Source: Saccharopolyspora thermophila
Lineage (GTDB): Bacteria > Actinomycetota > Actinomycetes > Mycobacteriales > Pseudonocardiaceae
Direction: 5' to 3'
DNA: 64,000 bases
NCBI RefSeq assembly: GCF_014646075.1
Contig: NZ_BMMT01000007.1
Location: forward strand, 179,659 to 243,658
Under the pieces are notes generated by a model, which ran no database searches, had not been told where the DNA came from, and saw nothing but the letters and a program-made list of their open reading frames with translations. Shown piece after piece: positions 1 to 7,672 of the stretch (position 1 is the first letter of the stretch; each line of letters begins with the position of its first letter). The position numbers and the translations under genes were made by a program.

Positions 1-513
1 CTTCACCGCTGGGTGCACGTCGGGTTCGAGGACGAGTTCGGTGCCGTCCGGGTCCTCCGGGGACACCACGGTGATCCACCGGTGCTCACCCATCGGGATG
101 TCGTTCTTCTGCTGGAAACCGAGGATTTCGGTGTAGAACCGCAGCGCCTTGTCCTGGTCGTCGACGAGCACGCTGGCCAGGTTGATCCTCATGGTGATCC
201 CTCTCCCCCGTTCCGCGCCGGTGCGGTCACCGGCGTCTTCCCCGGTTTTCTTGAGCCACCGCTCGACGATCGGTTCGAGCGGTGTGGTGTTGATGTAGTG
301 GAACTTGTAGCGGCCCTCGCGCCTGGTCTCGACCAGTCCCGCGGCCTCGAGGACGTCGAGGTGTTGCGAGATCGCCTGCCGCGACGAGCCGAGCCCGTGC
401 TTGGAGGCCAGGCGCGCGCAGATCTCGAAGAGGGTCTGGCCGTCCCGGTCGGTCAGCTCGTCGAGGATCGTGCGGCGCGTGCGATCGGCCAGCGCCTTGA
501 AGACCGCATCCAC
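1..513 (-). CDS. ArsR-type HTH regulator continuous in frame with a VOC (glyoxalase-fold) domain; 3' end beyond window
   Basis: The GTG at 513 opens an ArsR/SmtB-like winged helix (MDAVFKALADRTRRTILDEL, then an SRQAISQHLDVLEAAGLV recognition region, about residues 1-90). No stop codon separates it from a VOC domain starting at the ATG at 192 (MRINLASVLVDDQDKALRFY, then LGFQQKND), which runs off the window. Either one fused protein is made, or the VOC protein is also started internally: a GGGGGAGAGGG stretch lies just upstream of that ATG. ArsR/VOC neighbours are common in actinobacteria as separate genes; the open junction is unusual. No obvious metal-binding cysteine pair is seen in the HTH part, so the ligand is unknown. 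Two inverted repeats lie directly upstream. Confidence 0.75.
   Translation of the reverse strand, partial: MDAVFKALADRTRRTILDELTDRDGQTLFEICARLASKHGLGSSRQAISQHLDVLEAAGLVETRREGRYKFHYINTTPLEPIVERWLKKTGEDAGDRTGAERGRGITMRINLASVLVDDQDKALRFYTEILGFQQKNDIPMGEHRWITVVSPEDPDGTELVLEPDVHPAVK
190..210 (-). promoter_or_regulatory. Possible internal ribosome binding site and ATG for a free-standing VOC protein
   Basis: On the minus strand a purine-rich GGGGGAGAGGG precedes an ATG at 192-190 by about six bases. The ATG begins a sequence typical of native VOC N-termini, so a second, shorter product is possible. Confidence 0.4.
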
Positions 514-526
514 AGCCCGAAACGTT

Positions 527-546
527 AGGCAAGTCGTCGCTTGCCT
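527..546. promoter_or_regulatory. Inverted repeat, candidate ArsR operator 1
   Basis: AGGCAAG and CTTGCCT form perfect 7-bp arms around TCGTCG, 14 bp upstream of the regulator start. Position and symmetry fit an autoregulatory operator. Confidence 0.5.
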
Positions 547-570
547 GTCAATCGTCCGGGGTGGAAGCGC

Positions 571-594
571 AACATCAGCAATGTTGCTGATGTT
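571..594. promoter_or_regulatory. Inverted repeat, candidate ArsR operator 2
   Basis: AACATCAGCA and TGCTGATGTT form perfect 10-bp arms around ATGT. This is an AT-richer patch between the regulator and the divergent ESX-type operon, so it could serve either direction. Confidence 0.5.
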
Positions 595-725
595 TCTCCC
601 GGGTGCTCCTGGTGATCTGGGTGTCGTTCCCAGGCAGCGGGTCCGAGGTCGAAAGCGAGAAGCCGCATGACGTTCATGCACGGCTCCGTCACCCGTGAAC
701 CGGGCAGGAGGACGAACGACCGGAG

Positions 726-1859
726 ATGATCGACGAAACCGCATCGAACGCGATGGCCGCGGCCTCCGCCGGGGTGCAGGAGCTGGCCCGCGCCGCCACG
801 TCCGCGCTCGACCAGGCCGGGCCGGGCGGCGCGCTGCTGCAGCCCGTCGTGGACGCCCTGCGCGACGTCTGGGAAGGCTACTTCGGGTCCCCGATCCCGC
901 CGGGTGGCACGAACTGGAACGCCTACACCCACGAGCAGCTCTACCAGATGCTCTGGCAGAACGCCGACGTTGGCGACGTCAGCACGATGGCGGCCGAATG
1001 GGGGCGGCACAGCACCGAGCTGTCCGACCGCGCCGACGCGATGCGCCAGCAGCGCAGCGCCATGCAGGCCAACTGGAGCAGCGAGGCGGGGGCGCTGGCG
1101 GCGGACCGGCTCGGCGAGATGGGGGAGCGGGCCGCCGGGATCAGTGACCGCGCGTACACCGCCCAGCAGGCGACGCAGGAGGCGGCTGACGCGCTCGCCG
1201 CCGCGCGCAACGCGATGCCGCCGCCGCCCGGGGACCCGACGGGGAGCGTGCTGGCCGGTGCCGCGGCGGGCGCCGGGGCCGGCGCGGTGATCGGGGGTGT
1301 GGTCGGCGCGGGTGCCGGCGGTGTCGGCGCCGGGCCGGGTGCGCTGATGGGGGCGGCCATCGGGGCGGTGGCCGTCGGCGGCGCCAGCCTGTTTTTGTCC
1401 AGCGTGACGGCCGCCCAGAAGAAGGCCGAAGCGGTCCACGTGATGCAGCGCTACGAGATGAGCTTGCGCAACAGCAGCCGGCGGATCGCTCCGGTGTCGG
1501 CCGGTGCGCAGGCCGTCCGGACCTTCGACGCGCCCGCGCAGACCACGGCCGCCGGGTTCGCCGGTGGCGGTTCGACGTCGGCTGGCCTGCCCTGGCACCG
1601 GTTGGTCGGCGCGGACCCGCTGGAACCCGGGTTGCGCAGCGGCGGCGGTGCGCTCGGTGGTGCCCTGGCCCGCTCCGGCGTGTTGTCCGGTCTCGCCGCG
1701 GCGCGCGCGGCCTCCGGCAGCGGCCTGGTGCCGCCCGGGGCGGCGCCCCGGCACGGCGCGGACGACGAGGAGAAGGTGCACCACAACCGGCTGCCCACCA
1801 TCGACCAGGGACTCTTCGACGACGACCGGCCGGCCAGCGCGCCGGTCATCGGGCAGTGA
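726..1859 (+). CDS. PPE/WXG100-superfamily type VII secretion substrate-like protein
   Basis: A 377-residue protein. The first ~175 residues are Ala-rich helices with a WSSEAG turn near residue 115, resembling the W-x-G turn of WXG100/PPE helical hairpins. A long Gly/Ala segment follows (about 178-228; repeated GAGAG/GGVVGAG, glycine-zipper-like) that could insert in membranes. A second helical patch and a low-complexity Gly/Pro tail end the protein. AGGAGG lies 13 bp upstream of the ATG. It heads a tightly packed run with other ESX-type proteins, which supports export by a type VII system. No EccA-E core gene is in the window, so its secretion machine is elsewhere. Exact function unknown. 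Confidence 0.65.
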   Translation: MIDETASNAMAAASAGVQELARAATSALDQAGPGGALLQPVVDALRDVWEGYFGSPIPPGGTNWNAYTHEQLYQMLWQNADVGDVSTMAAEWGRHSTELSDRADAMRQQRSAMQANWSSEAGALAADRLGEMGERAAGISDRAYTAQQATQEAADALAAARNAMPPPPGDPTGSVLAGAAAGAGAGAVIGGVVGAGAGGVGAGPGALMGAAIGAVAVGGASLFLSSVTAAQKKAEAVHVMQRYEMSLRNSSRRIAPVSAGAQAVRTFDAPAQTTAAGFAGGGSTSAGLPWHRLVGADPLEPGLRSGGGALGGALARSGVLSGLAAARAASGSGLVPPGAAPRHGADDEEKVHHNRLPTIDQGLFDDDRPASAPVIGQ

Positions 1860-1876
1860 CACCGACAGGAGCGACC

Positions 1877-2224
1877 GTGACTTCCGAAGCAGCACCCGCG
1901 CGCGGCTACCAGGTGGCGCCGCAGGACCTCACCACGCAGATCTCGGCGCTCGCCGGGATCGCCGACCAAACCAGCAGCCTGGTGCCTTCCGCGAACCGGT
2001 TGGCCGACCGGCTGCCGATGCTCGGCACCGCACCGCCCGCGATCCACCTGGCGGTTCGGTTGCGGGAGGCTGCGGGCCGGTCGGGGCTGGCCGGTGAGAT
2101 CCAGTCGGCCGGCACCGAGCTGACCGACTTCCACCGCGCCCTGGACGCGACTCTCGCCGAGTACGTGGCCAACGATGCCGGGGCCGCGCAGGCGCTGCGG
2201 AGCACGGGCGGGGCCGAGGCATGA
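1877..2224 (+). CDS. Small helical ESX-type secretion-associated protein
   Basis: A 115-residue, Ala/Leu-rich, mostly helical protein (starts VTSEAAPARGYQVAPQDL) with the size and composition of ESX-associated partner proteins. The GTG at 1877 is preferred because AGGAG lies 7 bp upstream; another GTG at 1856 overlaps the previous stop. Its stop overlaps the ATG of the EspG-like gene (ATGA), indicating co-translation. No WxG motif is obvious, so it may pair with the neighbouring WXG100-like proteins. Substrate versus partner role is not decided by sequence. Confidence 0.6.
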   Translation: MTSEAAPARGYQVAPQDLTTQISALAGIADQTSSLVPSANRLADRLPMLGTAPPAIHLAVRLREAAGRSGLAGEIQSAGTELTDFHRALDATLAEYVANDAGAAQALRSTGGAEA

Positions 2225-3051
2225 CCGCGGCGACCGCCCCGACCGGAAGGTCGATCCTGTTCGGACAGGTCGAGCTTGACCTGATCGCCGCGCACGCCGG
2301 TGTGCCGTTTCCGTTCCCGCTGCAGATTCCCTCCTTCGGGCGGATCGACGGGGAGCGGGAGGTGCTGATGGCCGCGGCCGGTCGGACGCTCCAGCTGCGG
2401 GGGCTCGCCGACGAGGACGGCCCCGCCGGTGCCGCCGCCGAGCTGGTGACCGCCCTGCGCGAGCACCGCGGCACGGTCGACCTCGTCGTGGTCGACGGTG
2501 ACGGCGCGACCGGCGTCGTGGCCGTCGTCTACCGGTCGTGGGCGTTGATCTGCCAGCAGCGACTCGACGGCGACCCGGCCACCCCGGTGCGGATTCGCCG
2601 GGTCGCGGCGAAGGACCTCACCGATCCGTTGCTGGCGGAGGTGCCGGAGCTCGCCGCGGCCCGGTCGATGCCGATCGCGCTGCCCGAACGGGCCCTGACC
2701 GACGCGGTACGGCTGATCGGCGAGATCGACGACGACGCGGAAAAACAGCGGTTCCTGCGGGACCTCGTCCACCGGCGCGGCGGCGATCCCGCCGCGCTCG
2801 ACCGGCTCGCCGCCCTGCTGCCGACGCTGTCGGGGCGCGGGCAGCTGGGGGCGACGCGGCGGGTCGGCGGGCGCAGCGTCCGCGTCGGCCGCGAACTGTC
2901 CTGGTTGGACGGTCCGCAGGGCAGGGTGCGGGTGGACCGCTCTGACCGCGGTTGGGTGAGCGTGAACCCGCTGCGCGGCGCGGATTTCCGGTTCGCGCTC
3001 GAGGAACTGGCCAGCCTGGCCCGCGAACCCCGGCGACCCGGGGACAGGTGA
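2221..3051 (+). CDS. EspG-family ESX secretion-associated chaperone
   Basis: A 276-residue protein with the alternating strand/helix pattern of EspG (starts MTAATAPTGRSILFGQVELD). EspG proteins are cytosolic chaperones that bind PE-PPE substrates of type VII secretion and keep them soluble before export. The AA-rich middle and the C-terminal GGRSVRVGRELSWLDGPQGR-containing beta region fit actinobacterial EspG relatives. It is translationally coupled to the genes on both sides and sits next to a PPE-like protein, the expected client. Family call is from overall pattern; substrate assignment is inferred. Confidence 0.7.
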   Translation: MTAATAPTGRSILFGQVELDLIAAHAGVPFPFPLQIPSFGRIDGEREVLMAAAGRTLQLRGLADEDGPAGAAAELVTALREHRGTVDLVVVDGDGATGVVAVVYRSWALICQQRLDGDPATPVRIRRVAAKDLTDPLLAEVPELAAARSMPIALPERALTDAVRLIGEIDDDAEKQRFLRDLVHRRGGDPAALDRLAALLPTLSGRGQLGATRRVGGRSVRVGRELSWLDGPQGRVRVDRSDRGWVSVNPLRGADFRFALEELASLAREPRRPGDR

Positions 3052-3071
3052 ACGACATCCGGAGGGAACAC

Positions 3072-3491
3072 GTGGAATCGGCAGCACAGTGGCTCGCGGG
3101 CTACGACGAGAGGCTGACGCGGGCCGCCGCGGACGCCAAAGCGGTCAGCAGGAGCCTCAGCCAGGTGCGCGGCAGCGCGACCTCCCCGCGTGGGGAGGTC
3201 GCCGTGCAGGTCGGACCGGGTGGTGCGCTGGAGGACATCAGGTTGACGCCCGCGGCACGCGCGCTCGAAGCCGAGCAGCTCGCGAAGCTCATCCTGGCCA
3301 CCGCACAGCAGGCGCAGCGCACGGTCGGCGCGCAGGTGGTGGAGATCATGGCCGGCTACGTCGGTGAGGGGCCGTCGCTGGACTTCGTCAAGGAGCACCT
3401 ACCCCCCGCCGCGGTCCGGGAGGCCGAGGAGCGGCGGGGTCCGGTCGACGACGACGAGTACTTCGCGAACCCGGAGGTGATCGTCCGATGA
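3072..3491 (+). CDS. YbaB/EbfC-family protein of an ESX-type operon
   Basis: A 139-residue protein. The middle (QVRGSATSPRGEVAVQVGPG, then LEDIRLTPAARAL) matches the tweezers-like YbaB/EbfC fold, classically nucleoid-associated DNA-binding dimers. In actinobacteria such paralogues recur in type VII secretion operons, where their job is unclear. The GTG at 3072 is chosen because GGAGG lies 8 bp upstream and the family N-terminus follows; the frame is open further upstream into espG. The stop overlaps the next ATG. The acidic tail (VDDDEYFANPE) is an extension. Confidence 0.7.
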   Translation: MESAAQWLAGYDERLTRAAADAKAVSRSLSQVRGSATSPRGEVAVQVGPGGALEDIRLTPAARALEAEQLAKLILATAQQAQRTVGAQVVEIMAGYVGEGPSLDFVKEHLPPAAVREAEERRGPVDDDEYFANPEVIVR

Positions 3492-3793
3492 GCAGCCTCC
3501 AGGTCGATCCCGGCCAGATCCGGGCGCACGCGGGCACACTCACCCAGCTCGCGGACGGCCTGTCCAGCACCGCGGCCGGGCTGCGGGGCGGCATGGGCGA
3601 CAACGCCCTCGGCACGTTCGTGCAGTTCCTCACGGCCGCGCTGGGCAGTGCCATGACCCAGACCGCGGAGGCGATCACGCACGCGTCGTCGGCGGTCGAC
3701 GCGGTGGGTGCGGCCCTCGTGCGCACCGCGGAGGACTACGAGCACGTCGACGAGCACAACGCAGAGCTGCTCGGCGGGGAGGCAACGCCATGA
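3488..3793 (+). CDS. WXG100-like ESX secretion target (small)
   Basis: A 101-residue, all-helical protein (MSSLQVDPGQIRAHAGTLTQ) with two predicted helices split near RGGMGDNALG, the ESX/WXG100 hairpin plan with a degenerate turn. Its stop overlaps the start of the larger partner at 3790, so the pair is probably translated together and may form a heterodimer. It resembles the ESX-1 secretion-associated proteins often paired with WXG100-type proteins in Pseudonocardiales. Role as secreted effector or partner is inferred from context only. Confidence 0.65.
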   Translation: MSSLQVDPGQIRAHAGTLTQLADGLSSTAAGLRGGMGDNALGTFVQFLTAALGSAMTQTAEAITHASSAVDAVGAALVRTAEDYEHVDEHNAELLGGEATP

Positions 3794-4677
3794 CGAGCAC
3801 CGCGGAGCTGCTCGACGAACTGAGGGCGACCACCGACGCCGTGTGCAACCGCGACTGGGTCACCGGTGGGCTCGGTGGGACGGGAGCCGGGCTGGAGTCG
3901 CTGGCGGGGCCAGCTTCCAGCCCGCTGTCCGCCCTGGCCGACGCCGGCTTCGGCTTCATCACCGCATCGGTGTCGTTCCTCGAGGAACCGCTGCACCAAC
4001 TGGTCGGTGACCCGGCGGCGATCTCCACGGGCGCGCAGGGATTCCAGGACGCGGGCCGCGTGGTCGAATCGCTGGCCGACTCCTACCGGCAGTCCACCGG
4101 GCCGGAGACCAGCAGCTGGTCGGGTGAGGCCGCGGCGGGGTACCTGCGGACCGCCGCGGAGCTGGTGGACGGCCTCGCCGGGCTCGGCGAGTCGAGCGCG
4201 GCGCTGGCGGAGGTCGCCGCGGGCGCGGGACAGGTGGTCGCGGCCACGCTCCAGGAGGTCACGACGCTGGTCCAGGAAGCCACCGGCAGGATCATCATGA
4301 TCCTCAACCAGGCGGTCGCCGCGGCCCAGGCCACCTTCGGCGCCAGCATCGCGGCAGCGATCCCGCAGGCCGTGCAGGTGGCGGCGGAGTACGGCGGCCG
4401 CATCGTCGCGACGATGCAGAAACTGCTGTCCAGCGCGCAGAACCTGGTCAAGCACGTCGCGAGGACGACCCGGGCGGTGGCGGGCCTGATGAAGACGATC
4501 GCCGAGATCAGCGAACGCTGCCAGGCGACGAGCAACGAGCCGACGAGCAGGTACCGCCCCGGCACGCCGAACGCCGCGGCGACCAGCAGCGTCCGGTCCC
4601 GCTCGGAGTCCGAGCCGAGGGAACAGAGCACACGGCGCGACCCGAGCGGCCCAGCCACGACAGCGGACCACGCCTGA
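3790..4677 (+). CDS. WXG100-superfamily helical protein with WSG turn
   Basis: A 295-residue protein. A WSGEAA turn near residue 110 sits between amphipathic helices, the hallmark of WXG100 proteins. The region after it is a long helical hairpin-like stretch (about 150-245), and the C-terminus is a disordered Arg/Ser/Glu-rich tail. It is the last member of the coupled ESX-type run (ATGA overlap with the previous gene), which suggests a secreted or membrane-active effector. No enzymatic domain is recognisable in the tail. Confidence 0.65.
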   Translation: MTSTAELLDELRATTDAVCNRDWVTGGLGGTGAGLESLAGPASSPLSALADAGFGFITASVSFLEEPLHQLVGDPAAISTGAQGFQDAGRVVESLADSYRQSTGPETSSWSGEAAAGYLRTAAELVDGLAGLGESSAALAEVAAGAGQVVAATLQEVTTLVQEATGRIIMILNQAVAAAQATFGASIAAAIPQAVQVAAEYGGRIVATMQKLLSSAQNLVKHVARTTRAVAGLMKTIAEISERCQATSNEPTSRYRPGTPNAAATSSVRSRSESEPREQSTRRDPSGPATTADHA

Positions 4678-4709
4678 CGGGGCGGCCGTTCTGGTTGTAT
4701 GGAGCCGTG

Positions 4710-5435
4710 GTGGGCGGGCGTGCTCGGCGGTGGTGGTTCTGGGCGGTGGGTTCGGGCAGTGCGTTGGTGATCGCAGTCGTTGTCGTGGTGGCGGTGGGTT
4801 TTCCCGCCGTGGCCGCGACGGTCTGTCTCGGCTGCTACGGGTTCGTCGCCGTCGGGCCGGGTGCGTACGCGGGCTCCGGGCTGTCCGAGGCGCAGCGGCA
4901 GCGGGTTGTCGACGCGGTCGTGGCCGCGCGGCAACGGGTCCACGAGTTCTACGGTGGCGTGGTGAGTTCGCCCCGGCTGCTGGTGTGCCTGGACGACGAC
5001 TGCTACCGGCGGATCGGCGGGGGCCGGGAACGCGGCGTCGCGGTGCTCAACCGGGCGGTGCTGCTGTCGCCGCGGGGAGTCGATCCCGTGATCGCCTCGC
5101 ACGAGATGTCGCACGTGGAGCTGCGGCACCGGCTCGGTGCGCACGCGGACCAGGTGCCGCAGTGGTTCGACGAGGGCTTGGCGGTCCTGGTCTCGGGTGA
5201 TCCGCGCTACCTCCACACGGGCGGTGACCGCTGCCGGGTGGCGCCGACCGGGCCGCTGCCCGGCACCCTCGACGAGTGGCTGCGGGCCGCCAGCGCCGAC
5301 GAGCAGACCTACGCCCGCGCCGCGTGCCGGGTGAGCCGCTGGATCGACGCGCGCGGCGGCGGTCGGGCCGCGGTGGCCGAGCTCGTTGCCCGGCTCACCG
5401 CGGGCGAGCTGTTCGCCGCCGTCGTGCCGGACTAG
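4710..5435 (+). CDS. Membrane-anchored HExxH zinc metalloprotease-like protein
   Basis: About 241 residues. A short Arg/Trp-rich N-terminus is followed by one transmembrane helix (about residues 8-32) and an extracytoplasmic domain. SHEMSHVELRHRL contains the HExxH zinc-binding motif, and WFDEGLAVLVSGD downstream carries a glutamate in the place expected for the third ligand of gluzincin-like (peptidase MA-type) enzymes. The GTG near 4710 is chosen for a GGAG 5 bp upstream; TTG/GTG codons at 4695 and 4707 are alternatives. It follows the ESX-type operon by 32 bp and could process secreted substrates, but that link is only positional. Confidence 0.65.
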   Translation: MGGRARRWWFWAVGSGSALVIAVVVVVAVGFPAVAATVCLGCYGFVAVGPGAYAGSGLSEAQRQRVVDAVVAARQRVHEFYGGVVSSPRLLVCLDDDCYRRIGGGRERGVAVLNRAVLLSPRGVDPVIASHEMSHVELRHRLGAHADQVPQWFDEGLAVLVSGDPRYLHTGGDRCRVAPTGPLPGTLDEWLRAASADEQTYARAACRVSRWIDARGGGRAAVAELVARLTAGELFAAVVPD

Positions 5436-5819
5436 GGGCGCTCCGCGTTACGCACGCGCCCAGCAAGCCCAACCACCTCCCAGTTCGCCGAAACCTGAAC
5501 ACCCCACCCACGGGGGAGTCTGCCGAGTTTGCCGGAATTTGGGTGGGCCATCCGCCGGGGAGAGACCGTGGGTCGGGCGGGGCTGGAGCGTGGGGAAGGT
5601 TCGTTGGGTGCTGGACCGCTTTCTCGCGTCGGCCCGGCGACATACGTACCCGCGACATACGTATGCGTCTCCGTAGTTGCCCGGCAGCGGCGCGGCGCCA
5701 CTGCCGTCAGGGTTGGCCTGGTATGTCTGTCATTCCCGAACCCCGAGGTCGCGTATGCCCCGAACGCACGGTCCAGGCTGGCTGCCGGTCGTCTTGAGCA
5801 GGGGCGGAGGTGTGCCGCG
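5436..5819. other. Intergenic region upstream of the diguanylate cyclase
   Basis: No convincing gene is seen in these 384 bases. They contain the direct repeat annotated at 5638-5663, and GGAGG at 5806-5810 is the ribosome site for the next gene. Confidence 0.5.
5638..5663. repeat. Tandem 11-mer CGACATACGTA with 15-bp period
   Basis: CGACATACGTA occurs at 5638-5648 and again at 5653-5663. The second copy extends into the perfect palindrome CATACGTATG. It lies about 160 bp before the cyclase start, so it may be a regulator binding site. Confidence 0.5.
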
Positions 5820-7034
5820 GTGACCGATCGGACTTCCGCGCCGGCCAACGTGGCGCTGTTGTGGCGGGCCGTACTGGACCAGTCGTTGACGCCGATGGCG
5901 CTGGTGACGCCGATGGGGCGGTGCGTGCACGTCAACCGGGCATGCGTGCAGCTGTTCGGGAGCCCGCCGGAGACCCTGGCCACCAGCGGTGAGGCCGGTG
6001 CCGGCCCACCGGACGAGCTCGTCCTGCGCCGTGGGGACACGACGGTCGAGCGGCGGTTGCAGCGCGCCGACGGCAGCGTCCGGTGGGTGACGCAGTGCGT
6101 GTCGCTGATCGGCGAACCCCGCTGCGAACGCCACCTGCTGCTCGTGCAGTTCCACGAGATCGAGGACCCGTTCCGAGCCGAGCAGCTCTGGCTGCGGGTG
6201 TTCGCCAACGCGCCCAACGGGATGGGCATGATGGACCTCGGCGGGCGATGGACGGCCGTCAACGACGCGCTGTGCGAGCTGCTCGGCTACTCCCGCGACG
6301 AGATGCTGTCAATGCGGTTCTGCGACGTCACCTACCCCGCCGACCTGGCCGCCAGCAACGACGCCCTCGCGGAGCTCCTGTCGGGGTGGGTGAGCTCGGC
6401 GCGACTGAAGAAGCGCTACCGGCATCGGGACGGCCACCCGATCTGGGTGATGGTCAGCTGCAGCGTGGTGCCGGGGCCGGACGGCAGTCCCGCGTCCTTC
6501 GTCGTGCAGTGCGAGGAGCTCAGCGAACGTTGCGCGGTGGACCCCGATCTGGCGCACCTGGCGCTGCACGACCCGCTGACCGGGTTGGCCAACCGCGCGC
6601 TGTTCACCGACCGGCTGGAGCAGGGCCTGGCGCAGCTGGCCCGGGACGGGGGCGTGCTGGCGGTACTCGTCGCCGACGTGGACTGCCTGAAACCGGTCAA
6701 CGACGGGTACGGGCACGCGGTCGGAGACCAGCTGCTCATCGCCGTGGCCGATCAGTTGCTCACCTCGGTGGGCACCAGCGGCACGGTGGCGCGCATCGGT
6801 GGTGACGAGTTCGCGGTGGTCAGCCACGTGCCCGGCGTCGCGGCGGCGGAGCGGCTGCGGGAGCGGATCACCCGGCGGCTCGACGTCGACCGGGTCGCGG
6901 CGGGGCACCGCCTCCGCCTCCGCGCCAGCGTGGGCCTGGCCACCGCGGCCGACCCGTGCACCTGCCCGAAGGAGCTCATGCACCGGGCCGACCGCGACAT
7001 GTACCGCCGCAAGCGCTCGCCCCGCGGGGCGTGA
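5820..7034 (+). CDS. PAS-PAS-GGDEF diguanylate cyclase
   Basis: A 404-residue soluble protein. The first PAS-like domain is at about residues 10-120, and a second with PAC tail at about 120-235 (NAPNGMGMMDLGGRWTAVND, then LCELLGYSRDEML). A GGDEF domain follows (HDPLTGLANRALF, intact RIGGDEF with GGDEF at residues 327-331). Diguanylate cyclases make cyclic di-GMP from two GTP; the intact active loop argues that it is catalytic. No RxxD inhibitory site is present just before the loop, so the usual product feedback is probably missing. No transmembrane segment, so the PAS domains probably sense a cytosolic signal. The GTG at 5820 has GGAGG 9 bp upstream. Confidence 0.85.
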   Translation: MTDRTSAPANVALLWRAVLDQSLTPMALVTPMGRCVHVNRACVQLFGSPPETLATSGEAGAGPPDELVLRRGDTTVERRLQRADGSVRWVTQCVSLIGEPRCERHLLLVQFHEIEDPFRAEQLWLRVFANAPNGMGMMDLGGRWTAVNDALCELLGYSRDEMLSMRFCDVTYPADLAASNDALAELLSGWVSSARLKKRYRHRDGHPIWVMVSCSVVPGPDGSPASFVVQCEELSERCAVDPDLAHLALHDPLTGLANRALFTDRLEQGLAQLARDGGVLAVLVADVDCLKPVNDGYGHAVGDQLLIAVADQLLTSVGTSGTVARIGGDEFAVVSHVPGVAAAERLRERITRRLDVDRVAAGHRLRLRASVGLATAADPCTCPKELMHRADRDMYRRKRSPRGA

Positions 7035-7134
7035 CATCGCTCGGCACGGGTCCGTGGTGCTGTGGTCCTCGCCCGGGTGGCCCTCGTGCGATTTCCGGAT
7101 CACGGCCCTGCCGCTGACCGTCCACAACGGACCG

Positions 7135-7590
7135 TCACGCCTGGCGGTCGAGTGAACCCCAGTCCGATTTCTGCTCGGTCACCAGCCGGTGCGCTTCGCG
7201 CAGCGCCTCCTCGGCCACCCACGCCAGCGGTCGGTCGCAGGCGACCAGGGGTTCGTTGTCCGGGCCCCGCGCGACCTCGGTGCCCGCCAGCAACCACGCC
7301 CGCACGTCCGCGCCCGGCTGGCGGTCCCGCAGGTGCCGGTAGTCGTGGAGACGGCGGGCGACCCACAGGCGCAGCGAACGGCTGCCCCACCACGACTCGA
7401 CGCGCAGCGGGTTCGCCGACAGTCCGGGCAGCTCGACGCCGGTCAGCGCATCGCGGCTGACCGAGTCCGCGTCGAACCCCGGGCCCCGGGACCAGCGCAG
7501 GTACAGGTCCCTTCCGAGGTCGTGCCCCCGCACGACCTCGGACAGCTGTTCCAGGTCGTGCAACGTCGGCAGGTCCTGCGCTTCCACCAC
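7135..7590 (-). CDS. DUF6098-family conserved protein
   Basis: A 151-residue protein with the family signature LYLRWSRGPGFD, VELPGLSANPLRVESWWGSR and LRLWVARRLHDYRHLRD. The family occurs in actinobacteria and has no established function; the many aromatic and Arg residues suggest a compact soluble protein. Start is a GTG at 7590. It lies alone between the diguanylate cyclase (convergent) and the DUF2236 gene (same strand, 82 bp upstream). Confidence 0.7.
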   Translation of the reverse strand: MVEAQDLPTLHDLEQLSEVVRGHDLGRDLYLRWSRGPGFDADSVSRDALTGVELPGLSANPLRVESWWGSRSLRLWVARRLHDYRHLRDRQPGADVRAWLLAGTEVARGPDNEPLVACDRPLAWVAEEALREAHRLVTEQKSDWGSLDRQA

Positions 7591-7672
7591 ACCGGGATAC
7601 CCGCGGTGCCGGTCGGCGCAGTCGGTGGATCGCCGAGATCGTGGGCACGCGATCGTCGATGAACCGGCCGGC

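Noticed and set aside
525..1895. Minus-strand open frame of 456 codons opposite the PPE-like gene
   Set aside because: No start context or domain; it covers the inverted repeats and an ESX-type gene supported by its operon.
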